From assembly GCA_000761475.1 (NCBI GenBank), contig JQNW01000008.1, positions 148,211 to 212,210 of the forward strand: a stretch of DNA of 64,000 nucleotides, in the 5' to 3' direction. Positions 10,284 through 20,171 of this stretch are shown here, piece after piece. Below the pieces are notes generated by a model. It did not search any database. It saw nothing but the letters and a program-made list of their open reading frames with translations, and was not told the DNA's origin. Numbering within the stretch: the stretch's first letter is position 1; the number at the start of each line of letters is the position of its first letter. A program made the position numbers and the translations under genes. Origin of the DNA: Chromohalobacter israelensis. Its GTDB lineage: Bacteria > Pseudomonadota > Gammaproteobacteria > Pseudomonadales > Halomonadaceae.

Positions 10284-11252
10284 CTACAGGTCGAACGCTT
10301 CTTTCACCACCGGCCAGGCAGGCTCGCCGTCACGCGTGGTGACGCCATCGACAAAGCCTTCCACCTTGTCGGCGTTGTCGCGCATCCAGGCGATGGCGGC
10401 TTCGTCCTTGGGCATCCCGTCCTGATCGTAGCGACGGATCATGTCGCTCTGGTCGTCGGCGGTGAAGTCCAGTTGATCGAGCAACCTGGTGGCATTGGGG
10501 TGCGTCTCGGAGAATGTCTTCGTGACCAGGGTGCGCACGTCGCTGCGACCGCCGTCCTCTCCCCACAAGTCCTCGGGGTCGTCGAGATAGGCGATGTCGT
10601 ACTTGATGTTCATCCAGTGCGGCGTCCAGCCGGCGAAGACGATCCACTCCTGGTTGTCGATGGCACTGTCGGCGGCGCCGAGCATGCCCGGCGTGGAGGT
10701 CTCGGAAAGCTCCCAGTCGCCCAGGCCGTAAGTATCGCTGGCGACGCCGGCATTGAGCTGCTCGCTCATGCCCGTGCCGGTCTCGATGGAGTAGACGGTA
10801 CGCCCGAAACGCTCGGCGTTTTCCGGCGTGTCGAGATCCTCGGCGGAGGTGACGCCGGCATCGAAGACGTAGCTGGGCACCGCGAAGCCGATGCGCGCGC
10901 CATCGACGTTGTTGCCCAGATCGACCAGCTTGCCCTTTTCCATGGAGGTCTCGTACATGCCCTGCTGGGCGGGCAGCCATCCGGCGAGAAAGGCGTCCAG
11001 CTCGTTCTGGTTAAGCGCCTGGTAGGTGATGGTGGTGCCGAGCTGCTCCTGCTGCGGCGTATACCCCAGCGTCTCGAGCAACTGCGCGGCGAGTTCGGTC
11101 TTGACCGTCACGCCCGGCCACGGTGGCACGGAAAAGCGCACGTCCGCCGTGTCGTCCTGCGCCTGCGCCATGCCCAGCGGCAGGCCGGCCAGGCAGGCAC
11201 CAAGCAGCGCCGCCTTGGTGCCGCGCGTCAGCGGGTGGGATGCAGTCATCAT
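10284..11252 (-). CDS. Glycine betaine/choline-type ABC substrate-binding protein (orphan)
   Basis: This is a periplasmic binding protein of the OpuAC/ProX/ChoX class, which captures quaternary-ammonium compounds. The 322-aa product has a signal peptide (about 1-32, ending AQAQ) and the family start RFSVPPWPGVTVKTEL, with aromatic residues spread as in a cation-pi box (the WPG segment, GWLPAQQGMY, GWTPHWMN). No ATPase or permease gene adjoins it, so it must work with subunits encoded elsewhere or be solitary. It converges on znuA. AGGAGAATCG lies before a doubled ATG, so the start is uncertain by one codon. ProX and ChoX cannot be told apart here. Confidence 0.85.
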   Translation of the reverse strand: MMTASHPLTRGTKAALLGACLAGLPLGMAQAQDDTADVRFSVPPWPGVTVKTELAAQLLETLGYTPQQEQLGTTITYQALNQNELDAFLAGWLPAQQGMYETSMEKGKLVDLGNNVDGARIGFAVPSYVFDAGVTSAEDLDTPENAERFGRTVYSIETGTGMSEQLNAGVASDTYGLGDWELSETSTPGMLGAADSAIDNQEWIVFAGWTPHWMNIKYDIAYLDDPEDLWGEDGGRSDVRTLVTKTFSETHPNATRLLDQLDFTADDQSDMIRRYDQDGMPKDEAAIAWMRDNADKVEGFVDGVTTRDGEPAWPVVKEAFDL

Positions 11253-11337
11253 GTCGATTCTCCTGTTTTGATGATTATTTATTGTCAGAGCACATCATGA
11301 TAACACTGTTTTATAGAAAGGCAGTGACCGCCGGCTG

Positions 11338-12990
11338 TCAGTCATCGAGCGGATGCGGCGGATGCTCGCGCTGCTCCGGCGGTGGCGGAAAGTACTGATA
11401 GAGCCAGGTTTCGCTCAGGGGGGCGCCGTCGCCCTCCAGCACCATGCGCATGTCGATGGGATCGGTCGAGGCATCCGTGGGGTACCAGTCGAAAATGACG
11501 CGAATGCCTTCGAACTCCTCGACCTGAAAGATCTGGATATCGCTGGTCCTGCCCCCCGATATCTCCAACTGCGCCATGATCGGAGGACCGTTCTTGGCAA
11601 TGTTCAGGATATCGCCGCCCACGTAGTCCACGGCGAAGCGCCGCGCCCACTCCTCGGGATAGTGCTCCCCCGGGGCCCAGCCTTCGGGAAAGGCGCCCAT
11701 GCCGCTGCGCGTCTCGCGAATGCGTGCCAGGTCGGGCCGCACCGGTGGCAGTGCGCTCCAGTACTGGCGATACGCAAAGGTCAACGAATCGCCGGGCTCG
11801 ACGGGGGCGGCGGGTTTCCAGAAGGCCACCACGTTGTCCATGGTTTCCCCGGTGGTGGGGATCTCCATCAGTTGGATCTCCCCCTTGCCCCAGTCGCTGC
11901 GCGGCTCGATCCACAGGCTGGGGCGTTCGTGATAATTGCCGATCACGTCTTCGTAGGCCTCGAAATCGCGCTCGGTCTGCAGCAACCCGAAGCCCTTGGG
12001 CGACTCATCGGCGAAGGCGTTGTACTGCAAGACCGGCGGATTGTTGAGCGGACGACACACCCACTCCCCGTTGCCCCGCCACATCGTGAGACGGTCGGAA
12101 TCGTGAATCTGCGGATGAATGGTGTCGCACATGCGGCGCTGGTGCGTACCACAGCTGAACATGCTGGTCATCGGGGCAATGCCCAGCTGCTCGATGGCCT
12201 CGCGAGGGTACAGGTGCTTTTCGATATCCATCACCACCCGCGTCGGCTGGCAGTCGATCACGAAGCGGTAGGCGCCGGCCACCTTGGGCGAATCGAGCAG
12301 GGCATAGGCGGTGAAGGTGGTGCTGTCCGGGGCGGGGGTCTCCAGCCAGAAGCGCGTATAGGTGGGGAACTCCTCGTCTTCCGACTCGGCGAAGGTATTG
12401 ACCGCCAGACCGCGTGCCGAGATGCCGTACTGATAGGTATCGTCCACCGCACGGAAGTAACTCGCGCCGAGAAAGGAGACGATATCGCGCTCGGTCAGCG
12501 AGGGTACCTTGAAGACCCGGAAACCGGCGAAGCCCAGGGTGTCCTCGCCCTCGAGCTGGGCGACATCGACGTTCGCACCGTCGTAGCGAAAGATGTCGGG
12601 ATCGAAGTGAATCTCGCGCGCCTGGTGCGAGTCCGGGTCGAGGGCGTACATGCGCACGGGTTGGTTGAAGCCCATGCCCACGTGGAAGAACTGCACATCG
12701 AGCTTGCCATCCAGGTCATGCCACAGCGAGTGCCCGGCATCGTAGCCGATGGCGTTGTATTGCTGGGGCGTGAGAGACGCCAGGGTCTCGGGCAGCTCGC
12801 GCATGTTGTTGCGATACGGCGCATTGGCCATTTCCCGGGCCAGACGCTGCAACCAGTCGAAACTGAAACGTTGCGCCTCGCCGTCGGCGATGGCGGGCAT
12901 CTGACGCGTCGCCGCCAGCAAGGGCGCGGCGGGCAGTCCATAAAAGGCCGCCAGGGCCAGTGAGCGCTTGAGCAGGGTTCTGCGGTCCAT
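11338..12990 (-). CDS. opgD: Osmoregulated periplasmic glucan protein OpgD (MdoD)
   Basis: This is a periplasmic protein acting on the beta-1,2 backbone of osmoregulated periplasmic glucans. The family (OpgG/OpgD) is described as binding and trimming this polymer, and E. coli OpgD has been reported as a beta-1,2-glucanase. The 550-aa length is normal. The N-terminus [18 protein letters not shown] is a twin-arginine signal, which points to OpgD rather than Sec-exported OpgG. The family segment [15 protein letters not shown] follows, then [15 protein letters not shown]. No opgH glucosyltransferase gene is nearby. The end is acidic and His/Pro-rich. In a halophile these glucans bear on periplasmic osmotic balance. 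Confidence 0.9.
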   Translation of the reverse strand: MDRRTLLKRSLALAAFYGLPAAPLLAATRQMPAIADGEAQRFSFDWLQRLAREMANAPYRNNMRELPETLASLTPQQYNAIGYDAGHSLWHDLDGKLDVQFFHVGMGFNQPVRMYALDPDSHQAREIHFDPDIFRYDGANVDVAQLEGEDTLGFAGFRVFKVPSLTERDIVSFLGASYFRAVDDTYQYGISARGLAVNTFAESEDEEFPTYTRFWLETPAPDSTTFTAYALLDSPKVAGAYRFVIDCQPTRVVMDIEKHLYPREAIEQLGIAPMTSMFSCGTHQRRMCDTIHPQIHDSDRLTMWRGNGEWVCRPLNNPPVLQYNAFADESPKGFGLLQTERDFEAYEDVIGNYHERPSLWIEPRSDWGKGEIQLMEIPTTGETMDNVVAFWKPAAPVEPGDSLTFAYRQYWSALPPVRPDLARIRETRSGMGAFPEGWAPGEHYPEEWARRFAVDYVGGDILNIAKNGPPIMAQLEISGGRTSDIQIFQVEEFEGIRVIFDWYPTDASTDPIDMRMVLEGDGAPLSETWLYQYFPPPPEQREHPPHPLDD

Positions 12991-13127
12991 TATCGGGGGC
13001 CTTCCTCTACCAAAGTGGGCGTTTCCTTGCCACGTGCCTTTCTCTGACGTTATCCCACACCGGCGGTTCCCGCATCATGTCCCGCTTGCGTACTTTCAAC
13101 GTAACCGCGCACCTGGCGGACACGCAC

Positions 13128-13155
13128 AAAAAACCCGGTGCCATGCGACACCGGG
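13128..13155 (-). terminator. Terminator of gloA
   Basis: On the minus strand a CCCGGTG...CACCGGG hairpin is followed by six T, about 30 bp after the gloA stop. Confidence 0.88.
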
Positions 13156-13183
13156 CGTTCGACGCTGGCCGTGCGGCGCGCCG

Positions 13184-13717
13184 TTATTGGCCGAGCTCCC
13201 TGGAGCGTTCCGGCTGAACGACCTCGATCCAGTAGCCGTCGGGGTCTTTGACGAACACCACGTCCTTCATCTTGCCCTCGTCGGGACGCTTCTTGAATTC
13301 GACCTGGTTGGCGTCGAACCACGCCACCGCAGCGGGCAGGTCCGGTACCGAGAAGCAGATATGCCCGAAGCCCTGAGGCTCGGCGTTACCGTCGTGGTAG
13401 GCGAAACCTTCCTGATCCTCGGTGCCCCAGTTGTGGGTCAGCTCGAGGATGCCCTTTTGCGAAAAGGTATACACATTGCGCTCGGCGGTGTCTTCCGGTA
13501 CGGCGTCGTTGTCGTCCACGTTGGCCAGGAAGTACAGCGAGAACTGCATCTCCGGGAAGTCGAGCTTACGCAGCACACGCATGCCGAAGACGCGCGAATA
13601 GAACGCCAGCGAGCGCTCGGGGTCCTTCATGCGCAGCATGGTGTGGTTGAAACGAAACCCCTGGGTTTCGGCCGACGGCGTCTGCACGCCGGGATACTGT
13701 TCACCCTGAAAGCTCAT
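13184..13717 (-). CDS. gloA: Lactoylglutathione lyase (glyoxalase I)
   Basis: Converts the glutathione-methylglyoxal hemithioacetal to S-lactoylglutathione. The start at 13717 was chosen for the GGAGGAC before it; it gives 177 aa, the long form shared with eukaryotes rather than the 135-aa E. coli form. The four expected metal ligands can be placed by the human enzyme: His in NHTMLRMKD, Glu in LELTHNWGTE, His in GFGHICFSV and Glu in DGYWIEVVQP. His at the first position (Gln in human) matches many bacterial enzymes. It is monocistronic and divergent from the FUSC efflux operon. Confidence 0.95.
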   Translation of the reverse strand: MSFQGEQYPGVQTPSAETQGFRFNHTMLRMKDPERSLAFYSRVFGMRVLRKLDFPEMQFSLYFLANVDDNDAVPEDTAERNVYTFSQKGILELTHNWGTEDQEGFAYHDGNAEPQGFGHICFSVPDLPAAVAWFDANQVEFKKRPDEGKMKDVVFVKDPDGYWIEVVQPERSRELGQ

Positions 13718-13922
13718 GACGTCCTCCTGATCGCGAAAATATGAGTCAGTGTCTGGTCGGGAGGGAATATGAGGGCGCTCGATGAAATTTCCAGGGGGTG
13801 TCGGCGCGCGAGGGCCTGCACCATTAGACAAATGTCCCACGGACTGTGATAATTCGCAGCCTAATATTTATCTGGCTTTTTCCCTGATCGCCTCGGCCGT
13901 TCGGCCGGGGCCGGATATCGTT

Positions 13923-16019
13923 ATGCTGCGTATTTCCACCGATCACTGGCTGCTGGCGTTACGCACGGTACTGGCCGTCTGGCTGGCCCTGTTCCTGGCG
14001 TTGCGTCTGGACTTGTACCAGCCCGCCTGGGCCATCCTCGCGGTGATGATCGTCACCCTGCAGCCGGTGATGTTCACCGGCGGCACGCCGCCCATCGGCA
14101 TCATCATCGGGCGCGGCGTGGCACGTTTCTTCGGCACCCTGTTCGGCGCCGTGGCCGGGCTGGTGCTGATCGCGTTCTTCGGCCAGCAGCCGATGCTGTA
14201 CCTGCTGTTCTCCGGGGCCTGGCTGGCGTTCTGCATGTACTGGGTGATGCTCGAACAGGACGAATACCTGGGCTACGTGATGATGCTCAGCGGGTATACC
14301 GCCACGCTGGTGTCGTTGACCGCCCTCGGCACGGGGGTCGAGGACATCTGGACCATCGCGCTGGGACGCTTCACGGAAACCGCGCTGGGCATCGGCTGCG
14401 GCGTCTTGATGCATCTGCTCATCGCACCGCGTTTCGGGAGTCGGGCTCTCCCCGAGGCGCTCTCGGGGTTTCTGAAAAACGCCGCCGAGGAAACCCTCGC
14501 GGCCCTGGACAGCCCACGCCCCCGCGCGACGCAGGACGCACGTCTCAAGGCGCTGCTCGGCGACTATCAGCAGTTCGAGAAGCTACGCGGTCTCACCCGC
14601 CTGGAAACCCGGCGCTTGAGCCGTTTCATTCCCGCGCTGGACCGCTTCGCCAGTGACAGCCTGGCGCTGATCACGGCCATCCGCGAACTGGAAACCGCCC
14701 TCGACTACCTGCGCGCCTGTGAGGACGGCGAGCACTGGCTGGCGCAATTGAACGCGCATGCCGCGCCGCTGCTTGCCACCATCGCCGAACAGCCGGCCGG
14801 CGAGCCGCTGGAAAAACTGACGCTGCCGGATTTCGCGTGGGACCCGGAGCGCGTGAGCCCCCGCAGCCGGGTGCGCGCCGAACTGGCCCGCCAACGTCTC
14901 GGGGAAGTGCTCGGCCTGCTCCAGCACGGTCGGCGCCTGCGCCATGCACTGAACGCGCCGGCCTCGGCCCGGGTGCATGCCCTGCCCCGCGAAAAGCGTA
15001 CCCGCACCACGCACAATGAGCACTTCGTGGCTCGTTACAACGCGCTGCGCGTGTTCGTCGCCTTCGAATTGCTGGGCCTGTTCTGGATACACAGCGGCTG
15101 GCACTCCGGGTATCTCGCCATGATGCTGCTGGGGGTGTTCACCATGCTGTTCGCCAAGGCGCCCAATCCCGCCGCCGTGGTCTATCAGTTTCTGTGGGGC
15201 ACGCTCGCCGCCGTCACCCTGGGCGCGGTCTTGCTGTTTCTGGTCCTGCCGGTGATCAACGGGTTCCCGTTGCTGGCCATCGCCATCGGCATACCGGTCA
15301 TGGTCGGCACGCTTCTCACGCCACGTCCGCGCTGGGCGGCCATGGGCCTCTCCGGGGCCATCACGCTGATGACGCTGCTGAACCTGCACAGCACCTACAC
15401 CTTTTCACCCACGACCTACATCAACGGCGGCCTCGCCTCGTTGATCGGCACCACCACGGCGATGTTCACCTATGCCCTGATGCGCCAGCGCTCGCCCGCC
15501 GAGCGCATACGCACCTTGCTCGGCGCCTACTGGCGAGGCGTGGCGCGCTTGATGTGCGAGCCCGCGTTGCCCAATCGGGCACGCCTGGAAAGCCGTCTCT
15601 ACGACCGCCTGGGCCGCCTGGTGGCACTGGGCGGCTCGGACGACACGCTGCGCGAGGCGCTCGATCTGCACGCCCTCGCCTTGTGCGTGTGGCGCATTCG
15701 GCGGCTGCGCGAAGAGCTCGCGCCGCACCGCCGGGAGCTCGAGGCCTGGCTGGACGATATCGGCCAGCGCCTGGTGGCGCGGCGACACCACTCGCCCGAG
15801 GTCTGGCACGAGCTTTCCGATCAGGCCCGTCAATGGGTCGACCGCTTTTATCACGAGCCCCGGCTCTCCGTCGCCACGGCGGGGGAAATCGCCATGCTGG
15901 GGCATCTCATGCGCGAGGCGCCCGGCGTGACGCTGGAGGCCCAGGCCGACGACGCCCCGACCGCCCCGCATGACCGCCGTGCAACGCCGCCCCGACAGGA
16001 GACGCCGCATGTTCGCTGA
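13923..16019 (+). CDS. FUSC-family inner-membrane efflux protein (AaeB-like)
   Basis: This 698-aa protein belongs to the fusaric-acid-resistance/AaeB family of aromatic-acid exporters. Two hydrophobic blocks (about residues 8-165 and 375-540) are each followed by a polar region, the usual FUSC architecture. The ATG at 13923 was chosen because the protein then opens directly on the first membrane segment (LALRTVLAVWLALFLALRL); the frame upstream runs through the intergenic region. Together with the overlapping DUF1656 gene and the HlyD gene it forms an AaeB-AaeX-AaeA type three-gene pump. No adjacent LysR regulator is seen, so the inducer and substrate are unknown. Confidence 0.9.
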   Translation: MLRISTDHWLLALRTVLAVWLALFLALRLDLYQPAWAILAVMIVTLQPVMFTGGTPPIGIIIGRGVARFFGTLFGAVAGLVLIAFFGQQPMLYLLFSGAWLAFCMYWVMLEQDEYLGYVMMLSGYTATLVSLTALGTGVEDIWTIALGRFTETALGIGCGVLMHLLIAPRFGSRALPEALSGFLKNAAEETLAALDSPRPRATQDARLKALLGDYQQFEKLRGLTRLETRRLSRFIPALDRFASDSLALITAIRELETALDYLRACEDGEHWLAQLNAHAAPLLATIAEQPAGEPLEKLTLPDFAWDPERVSPRSRVRAELARQRLGEVLGLLQHGRRLRHALNAPASARVHALPREKRTRTTHNEHFVARYNALRVFVAFELLGLFWIHSGWHSGYLAMMLLGVFTMLFAKAPNPAAVVYQFLWGTLAAVTLGAVLLFLVLPVINGFPLLAIAIGIPVMVGTLLTPRPRWAAMGLSGAITLMTLLNLHSTYTFSPTTYINGGLASLIGTTTAMFTYALMRQRSPAERIRTLLGAYWRGVARLMCEPALPNRARLESRLYDRLGRLVALGGSDDTLREALDLHALALCVWRIRRLREELAPHRRELEAWLDDIGQRLVARRHHSPEVWHELSDQARQWVDRFYHEPRLSVATAGEIAMLGHLMREAPGVTLEAQADDAPTAPHDRRATPPRQETPHVR

Positions 16020-16236
16020 ATGGACGTTTCTCGGTTTTCTGATGCCGCCGCTGGCCGTTCCCGTCCTCGTCACGCTCGGCCTCTACCTGCTGCTGCGGCG
16101 CGTGTTCACGCGCCTGGGTGTCTATCACTGGTTCTGGCAGCCGGTGCTCGTGGACATCGCACTCTACGCCCTGTTGCTGTGGTCGGTACTCGCCCTCGCC
16201 GGTGCCTTGCCGATCGCCCACTCACAAGAAGGATGA
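16009..16236 (+). CDS. DUF1656 small membrane protein (AaeX-like)
   Basis: This 75-aa protein starts at 16009, overlapping the FUSC stop by 11 bp, with AGGAGA upstream. Two hydrophobic helices are visible (about residues 8-27, FLMPPLAVPVLVTLGLYLLL, and 48-66) with a YHWFWQPVLVDIALY segment typical of DUF1656. It always travels with FUSC/HlyD pumps; its mechanistic role is not established. It is coupled to both neighbours, ending 4 bp before the HlyD gene. Confidence 0.88.
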   Translation: MFAEWTFLGFLMPPLAVPVLVTLGLYLLLRRVFTRLGVYHWFWQPVLVDIALYALLLWSVLALAGALPIAHSQEG

Positions 16237-16240
16237 CGCC

Positions 16241-17185
16241 ATGACGATCTCCTCGCGCGCACGCCGATACGTGCGCCCGCTGCTGACCCTGGCGATACTC
16301 GCGCTGGCCGTGATCGCCATCGCGCAGATCTGGAACCACTACATGCATGACCCCTGGACGCGCGATGGCCGCGTTCGGGCCGACATCATCAACCTCGGGA
16401 CCGATGTCTCGGGCCTGGTCGAAAACCTTCAGGTCGAGGACAACGACTTCGTGCATGCCGGCGACGTGCTGTTCACCATCGACAAGCAGCGCTACGCGCT
16501 GGCGCTGTCCGAGGCCCACGCCAACCTCAACAACCTCGAGCAGCAGCGCGCGGAGGCCAAGGCCGCCAACGCCCGGCGTCAGAAGCTCGGCGACTACGCC
16601 TCGCAGGAAGACCGCGACGACGCACGCTTCGCCTACTCCAGCGCTCAGGCTCAGGTCGAGCAGGCCGAGGTCGCGGTCGAGCAGGCCAAGCTCGACCTCG
16701 AACGCGCCACCGTGCGCGCCCCGGTCGACGGTTATGTCACCAACCTGCTGCTGCGACCCGGCGAGTACGTCTCGGCCGGCGAGGACGCCGTCACCCTGGT
16801 CGATGCCGGCAGCTTTCACGTGCTCGGCTATTTCGAGGAAACCAAGCTCGACGCCATCGACATCGGCGCCCCGGCGCGCATCCAGCTGCTCGCCAGCGAC
16901 ACGCCGCTCTGGGGGCACGTCGACAGTATCGCACGCGGCATTTCCGACAAGAGCCTCGACAGCCAAGGCACGGGGCTGGCAAACGTCAGCACCTCCTTCG
17001 ACTGGGTCCGGCTCTCGCAGCGCATCCCCGTGCGCATCGCCCTCGACGATGTCCCCGAGGACATCGACCTCGCGGCCGGGCTCACCGCCACGGTCTATCT
17101 CAACGACACGCGCAGCGAACACCGGCAGGCCCCGGACTGGCAGCGCACCCTCACCCGCTGGTGGGAGTCGCTGGTCAGCATTTGA
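16241..17185 (+). CDS. HlyD-family periplasmic adaptor (AaeA-like)
   Basis: This is the membrane-fusion subunit of the FUSC pump; it links the inner-membrane exporter to the periplasm. It has 314 aa from the ATG at 16241, with an N-terminal anchor (about 10-30, LLTLAILALAVIAIAQIW), a first half lipoyl segment (DVSGLVENLQVEDNDFV), an alpha-hairpin coiled coil rich in Glu/Ala/Gln (about 80-150), a second lipoyl half (LERATVRAPVDGYVTNL) and a beta-barrel with GYFEETKLDAI. This order is the standard one. A 9-bp inverted repeat (17185-17215) overlaps its stop and may end the operon, though no T-run follows. Confidence 0.9.
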   Translation: MTISSRARRYVRPLLTLAILALAVIAIAQIWNHYMHDPWTRDGRVRADIINLGTDVSGLVENLQVEDNDFVHAGDVLFTIDKQRYALALSEAHANLNNLEQQRAEAKAANARRQKLGDYASQEDRDDARFAYSSAQAQVEQAEVAVEQAKLDLERATVRAPVDGYVTNLLLRPGEYVSAGEDAVTLVDAGSFHVLGYFEETKLDAIDIGAPARIQLLASDTPLWGHVDSIARGISDKSLDSQGTGLANVSTSFDWVRLSQRIPVRIALDDVPEDIDLAAGLTATVYLNDTRSEHRQAPDWQRTLTRWWESLVSI

Positions 17186-17385
17186 GGCCTGTCCCGAACG
17201 ACGCTTGACAGGCCTTGGGGCTGTTCTAGGTTGAAAGAGCAAACGGCTACGAAGACCGAAGGTAAACATTTGTAATTAAAGGAAATTTACTGCCTCGTGT
17301 TGAGACGGCATCGACCTTGTCTCGTCCGCGGGAGGGCGGGCAAGGCCGATGGCACGGAGTCAGTCAGCGACAAGGAGTCACTACC

Positions 17386-18549
17386 GTGAAAGCACTGACC
17401 TGGCACGGCACTCACGATGTTCGCGTCGATAACGTGGATGACCCCAAGATCCAGGAACCGCGCGATGCGATCATCAAGATCACCGCAACCGCGATCTGCG
17501 GTTCCGACCTCCACCTCTACAACGGCCTGATGGCGGGTATGCAGGCAGGCGACATCATCGGCCACGAGTTCATGGGCGAGGTCGTCGAAACCGGCTCGGC
17601 GGTGAACAATCTGAAAAAGGGCGATCGCGTGGTCGTACCTTTCACCATCGCCTGCGGCGATTGCTTCTTCTGCAACAAGCACTTGTATTCACTGTGCGAC
17701 GAGTCCAACCCCAACGCCGACATGGCCGCCGACGCCATGGGCCATTCGCCGTCCGCGTTGTTCGGTTACTCGCACATGCTCGGCGGTATTCCCGGCGGCC
17801 AGGCCGAATATGCGCGCGTGCCCTACGCGGACGTCGGCCCGATCAAGGTCGAGTCCGACCTGCGCGACGACCAGTTGCTGTTTCTCTCGGACATCTATCC
17901 GACGGGCTATCAGGCGGTCGACAACTGCGACATGGAGCCCGGAGATACCGTGGCCATCTGGGGATGCGGACCGGTCGGCCAGTTCGCCATTCGCAGCGCC
18001 TGGATGCGTGGCGCCGGCCGTGTGATCGCCATCGACCGGGTTCCCGAGCGTCTCAAGCTGGCCAACGAGAAAGCCGGAGCGGAAGTCATCGACTTCGAAC
18101 GGGACGACGTCTACAGCAAGCTGCTCGAGATGACTGGCGGACGCGGGCCGGACTGTGCGATCGACTGCGTCGGGGCCGAGGCCCATGGCCGGGGCGACCC
18201 CGAAGCCGAGCGCCGCAGCGCGGACTCGACGGAGGAGAACCATCCGACGGCGCTCAACGAGATGGTCATGTCGGTCCGCAAGGGCGGCCGCCTGTCGCTG
18301 CCGGGGGTGTATACCGACAAGGTCGACGGCTTCGCGCTCCACGCGCTGATGAACAAGTCGCTGTCGGTCAAGAGCGGACAAACCCACATGCAGCAGTATC
18401 TCAAGCCGTTGCTCAACACGGTGGAACAGGGGCTGATCGACCCTTCCTTCATCATCACTCACCGCTATCCGCTGGCCCAGGCGCCCGAGGCCTATGCCAA
18501 CTTCAACGCCAAGCAGGACGGCTGCATCAAGGTGGTGATGACACCCTAG
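17386..18549 (+). CDS. Zinc-dependent alcohol dehydrogenase, formaldehyde-dehydrogenase-like
   Basis: This is a medium-chain NAD(P)-dependent dehydrogenase. The GTG at 17386 is preferred because AAGGAG lies 8 bp before it; the product has 387 aa. Catalytic-zinc ligands are visible in [12 protein letters not shown] and GHEFMGEV, a four-Cys structural-zinc loop in [15 protein letters not shown], and the coenzyme motif [13 protein letters not shown]. An insert after CVGAEAHG is typical of the subgroup annotated as glutathione-dependent formaldehyde dehydrogenase-like. It stands alone. The preceding 200 bp hold an AT-rich promoter-like stretch near 17260-17290 but no clear operator. The physiological alcohol is not evident. 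Confidence 0.85.
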   Translation: MKALTWHGTHDVRVDNVDDPKIQEPRDAIIKITATAICGSDLHLYNGLMAGMQAGDIIGHEFMGEVVETGSAVNNLKKGDRVVVPFTIACGDCFFCNKHLYSLCDESNPNADMAADAMGHSPSALFGYSHMLGGIPGGQAEYARVPYADVGPIKVESDLRDDQLLFLSDIYPTGYQAVDNCDMEPGDTVAIWGCGPVGQFAIRSAWMRGAGRVIAIDRVPERLKLANEKAGAEVIDFERDDVYSKLLEMTGGRGPDCAIDCVGAEAHGRGDPEAERRSADSTEENHPTALNEMVMSVRKGGRLSLPGVYTDKVDGFALHALMNKSLSVKSGQTHMQQYLKPLLNTVEQGLIDPSFIITHRYPLAQAPEAYANFNAKQDGCIKVVMTP

Positions 18550-18694
18550 GACGGGCTGCCCGAGCGCATGGCGCCCGGGCGGGCAGGAGGCCGATGCCCC
18601 GCTGCATGTGAGCTTCTCCCGAGGGCCGAGCATCCGGCCCGGCCTTCGGGGACCCACCATGCCACGGGCGCGACGATCCGCACGCCCGCTCGTT

Positions 18695-20047
18695 TCAGGC
18701 GCCGTCGGTACGCTGCGCTTCCTCCTCGGCTTCCAGCGCCAGTTCCAATTGCCCTTCTTCCTGCGCGGCTTCTTCCGTCCAGGCCGTGCCCAGCGGCGTG
18801 GTGTCCGAGGCCACCATCACGTAGTGGCCCTGCTCGGGCGATTCGCTGGTGGGATAGTGACGAATGCAGTAAAGCCCGAACAGCACCATGACGATGTGCA
18901 TGACGGCCAGGTCCCACAGGAAACCATCCGGCCCCAGCCATTCCATCAGCACCCCGGCGCTGGCCGGCCCCAGAATCGCGCCGATGCCCAACGCCAGGAC
19001 GAGACTGGCACTGGCCGCCACGGTCTGCTGATCGGAGAGGAAGTCATTGGCGCAGGCCAGAAAGATCGAGTAGAGCGTGAGTGTCGTCGCACCCAGCAAC
19101 GCCCCGAGCAGCGTCAAGGCCATCGGCGACCAGCCGCTGACGAGCGCACCGACCAGCGCCAGCATCACCGCGACCAGGGCGACGCCGACGATCACCCATT
19201 GGCGGTCGGCCTTGTCGGACAACTTGCCCAGCGGCCACTGCAGGATCGCGCCGCCAAAAATGAAGGCGCTCATGAAGACCGAGACCTGGGCGACGCTCAA
19301 GCCGCTGTTGGTGGCGAACACCGCCCCCATGCCAAACACGGCGCCATTGGTGATGCCGGTCATGAAGCAACCCACCGTGCCCAGCGGCGAGAGCCGGTAC
19401 AACGCGCGCAGGCTCATCGCCTCGGGCTGACTGAGTTCGGGCTGCGGCGTGTAGCTGATCAAGATCGGCACCAGGGCGAGCGAGACCAGGATCGACACCA
19501 GCAGGAACAACGCCATGCCCGAGGGGTCGGCACTGCCCAGCAGCAGTTGCCCGCCGCCCATGCCGAGATAGCTGATCACCATATAGATCGCCAGCAGGCG
19601 CCCGCGCAGCCGGTTGGAGGCATAACCGTTCAGCCAGCTTTCGGCGACGACGTAGAGTCCGGCGTACGTGAAACCGGTGACGAAGCGCATGGCCGCCCAC
19701 ACCAGAGGCTCGACGAATAGGGCATGAATCAGGATCGCCACCGAAGTGATCGAGGCCAGCGCGGCGAAGACCCGCACGTGCCCGACCTCGCGCAGCTTGC
19801 GTGGCGTCAGCACCGAGCCGACCAGAAAGCCCACGAAGTAGGACGACATCACCAGTCCCGTGACCGTGTTGCCGAAATCCGCCGCCGAGGCCCGCACCCC
19901 GAGCAGCGAGCCCTGCAGACCATTGCCCATCATCAGAAGCCCGACGCCGAGCAGCAGCGTCCATAGGCTCCAGGCGGCAGACAAGGTAGTAGGGCGGCGA
20001 GCAGTAGTCGCATTCATCGCATCGATCCATGGCCAGTGAGATAGCAT
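18695..20047 (-). CDS. MFS transporter
   Basis: Major-facilitator protein with twelve predicted membrane helices, resembling the YcaD/UMF1-like drug-and-metabolite group, with no assignable substrate. The signature between helices 2 and 3 is present (GSVLTPRKLREVGHVRVFA). A polar, Glu-rich C-terminal tail of about 50 residues follows the last helix. The start at 20047 has TGAGG five bases upstream (450 aa); an ATG at 20017 (MNATTARRPTTL) is the alternative and more like the usual start of homologs. It is divergent from the nitroreductase gene. Confidence 0.82.
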   Translation of the reverse strand: MLSHWPWIDAMNATTARRPTTLSAAWSLWTLLLGVGLLMMGNGLQGSLLGVRASAADFGNTVTGLVMSSYFVGFLVGSVLTPRKLREVGHVRVFAALASITSVAILIHALFVEPLVWAAMRFVTGFTYAGLYVVAESWLNGYASNRLRGRLLAIYMVISYLGMGGGQLLLGSADPSGMALFLLVSILVSLALVPILISYTPQPELSQPEAMSLRALYRLSPLGTVGCFMTGITNGAVFGMGAVFATNSGLSVAQVSVFMSAFIFGGAILQWPLGKLSDKADRQWVIVGVALVAVMLALVGALVSGWSPMALTLLGALLGATTLTLYSIFLACANDFLSDQQTVAASASLVLALGIGAILGPASAGVLMEWLGPDGFLWDLAVMHIVMVLFGLYCIRHYPTSESPEQGHYVMVASDTTPLGTAWTEEAAQEEGQLELALEAEEEAQRTDGA

Positions 20048-20135
20048 CACTACCTCAGGATAATTCTCTTTGCTGGCGGGGAACATGACGCGGCCATTCC
20101 CGGTTGAGCGAGGACGAAGACATGCGGTACACTAA

Positions 20136-20147
20136 TTAGCAAACTAA
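20136..20147. promoter_or_regulatory. SlyA/MarR-type operator candidate upstream of the nitroreductase gene
   Basis: TTAGCAAACTAA matches 11 of 12 bases of the published SlyA site TTAGCAAGCTAA. It sits in a short AT-rich promoter region, within CTAATTAG...CTAATTA repeats, 25 bp before the nitroreductase start. Confidence 0.55.
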
Positions 20148-20171
20148 TTAAATTATCCGACACGAGGTTAC

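Noticed and set aside
10245..13000. Long plus-strand ORFs opposite the betaine-binding and opgD genes
   Set aside because: Antisense shadows of GC-rich genes; their proteins have no recognisable motif.
18550..18694. Possible terminator pair after the zinc alcohol dehydrogenase gene
   Set aside because: GC-rich dyads exist but none has a T-run or a clean stem.
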